In this document: positions 61,189 to 64,000 of the stretch, piece after piece
Position numbering within the stretch: position 1 is the stretch's first letter
How the letters are laid out: every line of letters starts with the position of its first letter
NCBI RefSeq assembly: GCF_014349155.1
Contig: NZ_JACSIT010000078.1
Span: 1-64,000, forward strand
Direction: 5' to 3'
DNA: 64,000 nucleotides
From: Neolewinella lacunae
GTDB taxonomy: Bacteria; Bacteroidota; Bacteroidia; Chitinophagales; Saprospiraceae
Position numbers and translations under genes: made by a program
Notes under the pieces: model-generated
The model's input: the letters and a program-made list of their open reading frames with translations, nothing else
Databases searched by the model: none
Told to the model about the DNA's origin: nothing

Positions 61189-61902
61189 ATGCAAACCATC
61201 TTCCATCCCGCCAGCAGCCGGGGTTTTGCCGACCACGGTTGGCTCCAATCTGCCCACACGTTCAGTTTTGCCAACTACTACGACCCTGAGCGGATCCACT
61301 TCGGTGCTTTGCGGGTATTGAACGACGACAAGGTGGCCGCCGGTCGGGGCTTTGGCAAACATCCCCACGATAACATGGAGATCATTTCCATTCCGCTAGC
61401 GGGTGACCTGCGCCACGAAGACTCTTTGGGCAACACCACCATCATCCGGCAGGGCGACGTGCAGGCGATGAGCGCAGGCACCGGCGTTGCCCACAGTGAA
61501 ATGAACGCCAACACCGACCAGGCCGTCGAATTCCTCCAGATCTGGGTTTTCCCCCGCGAGCGGGACGTAACCCCCAGCTACTCTCAAATTACCCTTGACG
61601 CCACACGCCTGGAAAACCGGCTGGAGCAGATCGTCTCTCCCGATGCTGCTGGCCCCGGGGTTACGGTGCAGCAGGATGCCTGGTTCCACCTCGGCAAACT
61701 CGCGGCGGGTACGGAACACAGCTACCAGGTTAAGAAGCCGGGCAACGGCGTGTACGCTTTTCTCCTCTCCGGCGAAGCAAGCGTTGCTGGCCAAACGATG
61801 GGCAAGCGCGACGGGCTCGGCGTCTGGGAAACCGACCAAATGACCATTGAGGTGAACGCCGACGCAGAATTGCTGCTGATGGAAGTCCCCATGTCTTTCT
61901 AA
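61189..61902 (+). CDS. Pirin-family bicupin protein
   Basis: 237 residues, YhhW-like. N-terminal cupin with the metal-binding set 'GFGKHPHDNMEIISIPLAG' (His, His, Glu) and 'GTGVAHSEMNANTD' (His); C-terminal cupin with 'HSYQVKKPGNGVYAFLLSG'. Known: some pirins act as quercetin 2,3-dioxygenases or redox sensors. Cytoplasmic. It begins a rightward run with the nitroreductase gene 109 bp later, and both fit a redox-stress theme, though co-regulation is not shown. Confidence 0.93.
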   Translation: MQTIFHPASSRGFADHGWLQSAHTFSFANYYDPERIHFGALRVLNDDKVAAGRGFGKHPHDNMEIISIPLAGDLRHEDSLGNTTIIRQGDVQAMSAGTGVAHSEMNANTDQAVEFLQIWVFPRERDVTPSYSQITLDATRLENRLEQIVSPDAAGPGVTVQQDAWFHLGKLAAGTEHSYQVKKPGNGVYAFLLSGEASVAGQTMGKRDGLGVWETDQMTIEVNADAELLLMEVPMSF

Positions 61903-62011
61903 TCTAACCAAAAAAACTGAACAATAAGGCCAGGTATTTTCTTTGGTGGGCAAGTTGGCTAAAGGGCCACTTTCCGCAATGAGTGTACCAAACCTGTAAA
62001 ACAAGCTCAAA

Positions 62012-62656
62012 ATGACTACGACTTCTTCTTCCCTCTTGACCGACCTCAACTGGCGCTACGCCACCAAGAAGTTCGACACCAGCAAAAAAGTGAGTGCCGA
62101 AGACTTGGAAACCATCATGTCGGCCGTCAACCTTGCGGCCACTTCCTACGGCCTACAGCCCTTCCGCGTGATGCACGTGCAAGACCCTGCCGTGCGGGAA
62201 AAACTCAAGGCGGCTGCCTACGGACAACCGCAGATCACGGACGCCGACCACCTTTTCGTCTTCTGCCACCTGCTGGAGGTGTCGGACGAGTACGTTGACG
62301 ACTACATCGCCCGCATTGCTGCCGAGCGTAACACGGACGTAGCCAACCTCAAAGGTTTTGGGGATACGATCAAGGGTAGCCTGGGCAACAAAACTTCGCA
62401 AGAGGTGGCCGACTGGACCCGCCGCCAAGCCTACATTGCTCTGGGCCACTTATTGGTCACTGCCGCGACCCTGCGCGTGGATAGTTGCCCGATGGAAGGC
62501 TTCGATGCCGCCGCCTTTGGGGAGATCCTGGGTCTGAAAGACCAGGGCCTGGGGGCGGCCGTAGTCGCCACGGTAGGCTACCGTTCCGAAGAAGATCAGC
62601 TCCAGCACGCGGCCAAGGTTCGCCTGCCCCTCACCGAACTGTTCCACACCGTTTAA
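62012..62656 (+). CDS. Nitroreductase-family NAD(P)H-dependent oxidoreductase
   Basis: 214 residues. FMN-dependent reductase of the NfsB type: 'LTDLNWRYATKKFDTSKKVS' (FMN phosphate site around RYATKKF), 'AATSYGLQPFRVMHV', 'QAYIALGHLLVTAATLRVDS', 'CPMEGFDAAAFGEILGL' and 'AVVATVGYRSEEDQLQ'. Length matches NfsB (217). Reduces nitroaromatics or quinones in vitro; the natural substrate is unknown. Confidence 0.94.
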   Translation: MTTTSSSLLTDLNWRYATKKFDTSKKVSAEDLETIMSAVNLAATSYGLQPFRVMHVQDPAVREKLKAAAYGQPQITDADHLFVFCHLLEVSDEYVDDYIARIAAERNTDVANLKGFGDTIKGSLGNKTSQEVADWTRRQAYIALGHLLVTAATLRVDSCPMEGFDAAAFGEILGLKDQGLGAAVVATVGYRSEEDQLQHAAKVRLPLTELFHTV

Positions 62657-62723
62657 AAACTCGTGCGCGCGGCGGGGCTTGGGGCAGTTCCGCCGCAGCC
62701 CCGCCGCGCGCCACTTTTCTCCC

Positions 62724-63017
62724 ATGGTCCACATCCTCAGTATTTCCACCAACCGGGAGACCCTGCGCATCCTCGATCGCCTGGTCAACCAGAACGAAGC
62801 CTGGACGGGTTTGCCCGCGCCCGACTTCGCCAGCGCCAAGGCATTGTTGGTAGAGCACGACTTCGACCTCGCCCTGATCGGCAGTGGCATCAGCGCCTGG
62901 GAACAAGAGGCGTTGGCAGAACTGGTGGTAGAAACCGGAAAAAAGACGAAGTTGGTACCCCACTTTGGCGGGGGCAGTGGACTGCTCTACGCGGAGATTG
63001 CCCAAGCGCTGGATTGA
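62724..63017 (+). CDS. Small protein, receiver-like fold, 97 residues
   Basis: No named family. Starts MVHILSISTNRETLRILDRL; the alternating hydrophobic strands and helices ('ALLVEHDFDLALIGSGISAW', 'LVVETGKKTKLVPHFGGGSG') resemble a shortened response-regulator receiver, but with no clear phospho-Asp in an aspartate pocket. It lies 67 bp after the nitroreductase gene on the same strand. Function unknown. Confidence 0.65.
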   Translation: MVHILSISTNRETLRILDRLVNQNEAWTGLPAPDFASAKALLVEHDFDLALIGSGISAWEQEALAELVVETGKKTKLVPHFGGGSGLLYAEIAQALD

Positions 63018-63044
63018 CCTACTGTCTCCTCCGTTCTGGCCGTT

Positions 63045-63062
63045 GCACCTGCGGCCGCGCCC
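63045..63062 (+). repeat. 18-bp dispersed repeat, exact copy
   Basis: Between two convergent genes, followed by an A/G-rich run of GGAATAAGGGG-type units (63065-63112), much like the (complementary) run after the copy at 16190. Confidence 0.9.
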
Positions 63063-63117
63063 CATTAAGCAAAGGAATAGGAATAAGGGGGGAAAGGAAT
63101 AAAGGGGCGGGCTTCTA

Positions 63118-63693
63118 TTACTCTTCCAGGTCGAACAGTGAATCGCTCTCGCCCTGGTCCACATTGTCGCGCAGGCGGTCCATGGCATCCACGGCGCGGT
63201 CGTAGAAGTCGCGGAAGATGGGATAGAGGTCTTTGCCGCGCTCCCACACGGCGTTGCGAATGGCCGTAAGTGGCTTGTAGGTGATGCTGGCTTCCCGCAG
63301 TTCGGGGGAGATGATGCGGCTTTGGTCGCCAAAAAACACCAGCCCCGAGAAGATGAAGGTGAAGAAAAGGCCGGAGAGAATGCCGCCCATGATCTGGTTG
63401 ATGAAGTTGATGTTCACCGTTTCGAGGAAGCCCGTGAGGCCTTTGGCGAGCAATTTAAAGAGCACCAGCGTGAGGAAAAACACCAGGATGGCCCCGAGTA
63501 CAAAGGCTCCGCCGGTGGTGATGGCGGGGGCCCAGTTGTACAGCATATCTCCCATGATGGGCCCAAATTTCATGGCGGCGAGGATGCCGATGACGTAACT
63601 GGCCAGGGTGAGAACCGTAGCGATGATGCCTTTACTGTAGCCTACCCAAAAGCCGTAGGCTAAGAAAATGAGGCAGATGATGTCAATTACCAT
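63118..63693 (-). CDS. CvpA-family membrane protein
   Basis: 191 residues. Four membrane segments ('IDIICLIFLAYGFWVGYSKG', 'IATVLTLASYVIGILAAM', 'GAFVLGAILVFFLTLVLF', 'MGGILSGLFFTFIFSGLVFF') followed by a charged C-terminal tail. The 'GFWVGYSKGII' and 'GGILSG' blocks are typical of CvpA/colicin V production proteins, now seen as a general inner-membrane family linked to envelope stress. Single gene, convergent to the small orphan. Confidence 0.88.
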   Translation of the reverse strand: MVIDIICLIFLAYGFWVGYSKGIIATVLTLASYVIGILAAMKFGPIMGDMLYNWAPAITTGGAFVLGAILVFFLTLVLFKLLAKGLTGFLETVNINFINQIMGGILSGLFFTFIFSGLVFFGDQSRIISPELREASITYKPLTAIRNAVWERGKDLYPIFRDFYDRAVDAMDRLRDNVDQGESDSLFDLEE

Positions 63694-63897
63694 AACGTAA
63701 AATTAGTGCCTAAGCCGCCCGGAAAACGGAGCGTTAGCCATAAACAACACCCGAAAGTAAGGATAAAGATGAGGAAGGCCGGTTTTTTGGCGGTCGTTTA
63801 TACCAAGTAATCGGGATTCTCGACGAACGACGCCAACGTCGCGTGGGCCGGCAATTTTCCGTTTCTTTGCGCCATATTCATCAATACCCCCTCCCAA

Positions 63898-64000
63898 ATG
63901 ATTCGCATTCTCGCCAACGATGGCATTGCCCCCAACGGCCTGGCCGACCTGGAAGCCGCCGGTTTTGAGGTCAGCACCGAAAAAATTGCCCAGGACGCCC
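63898..64000 (+). CDS. D-3-phosphoglycerate dehydrogenase, N-terminal fragment
   Basis: Only 34 codons lie in the window: MIRILANDGIAPNGLADLEA and on. This matches the start of Bacteroidota D-2-hydroxyacid dehydrogenases of the SerA type ('ILANDGI....G...LE.AGFEV'). No catalytic residue is visible yet. The gene continues past the window edge; the identification rests on the N-terminal block alone. Confidence 0.7.
   Translation, partial: MIRILANDGIAPNGLADLEAAGFEVSTEKIAQDA

Noticed and set aside
6077-63062. The NotI-type core GCGGCCGC as a cloning or adapter artefact
   Set aside because: Copies lie inside intact genes, carry graded variants and differ in flanks, which adapters would not.
1-64000. 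CRISPR array
   Set aside because: No regularly spaced repeat of 25-40 bp with unique spacers; the 84-bp block is a plain tandem repeat.

Overview
The window looks like chromosomal DNA of a gliding, GC-rich Bacteroidota, most likely of the Saprospiria (Lewinella/Neolewinella-like); this is inferred from gene content, not from a marker gene. The evidence is: type IX secretion (T9SS) C-terminal sorting domains on several large secreted proteins, a GldJ-type gliding lipoprotein, SprB repeats, a bacterial geranylgeranylglyceryl-phosphate synthase-family gene, 'TAnnTTTG' -7 promoter boxes with no Shine-Dalgarno signals, and many lipoprotein signal peptides.

Layout. 1-11 kb is an accessory, more A+T-rich region. 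It holds the end of an IS1-family transposase, a 153-bp MITE-like element, two RHS-core toxin cassettes each followed within 6 bp by a membrane or lipoprotein candidate immunity gene, decayed pieces of further RHS and T9SS genes, a YjdM zinc-ribbon gene, a tandem pair of beta-propeller lipoproteins and a small T9SS cargo gene. 11-16 kb has mutS and an AAA ATPase/RloB (TOPRIM-like) pair that resembles abortive-infection modules. 16-28 kb is mostly housekeeping: a methyltransferase, murF, gldJ, a penicillin-acylase-family hydrolase, gcvT, a histidine kinase and a pair of coiled-coil envelope genes. 29-34 kb and 42.8-48.4 kb are two giant T9SS-exported surface proteins. Between them lie an operon-like coaX/outer-membrane barrel/TPR set, purH and an ABC-F ATPase. 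49-52 kb is a three-gene MbnP plus two di-haem MauG/CcpA-like peroxidase operon. 52-64 kb has a DUF2141 protein, an HtrA protease, a HEAT protein, recO, lnt, an Omp85-like protein, the GGGP synthase homologue, tRNA-Leu(GAG), a pirin, a nitroreductase, a small orphan, CvpA and the start of a D-3-phosphoglycerate dehydrogenase gene.

The most unusual signal is a dispersed 18-bp sequence, GCACCTGCGGCCGCGCCC. It occurs seven times exactly and seven more times as variants between 6 kb and 63 kb, in both orientations. Most copies are intergenic, but some lie inside genes at tolerant places (the MutS linker, the penicillin-acylase spacer, a CoaX loop, a signal peptide). It is absent from the RHS/IS island. 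An inverted pair brackets the ATPase/RloB module, and another pair encloses a 143-bp gene-free segment. Its role is unknown to me; a mobile miniature repeat, a DNA-uptake-like word and a protein-binding site are all possible.
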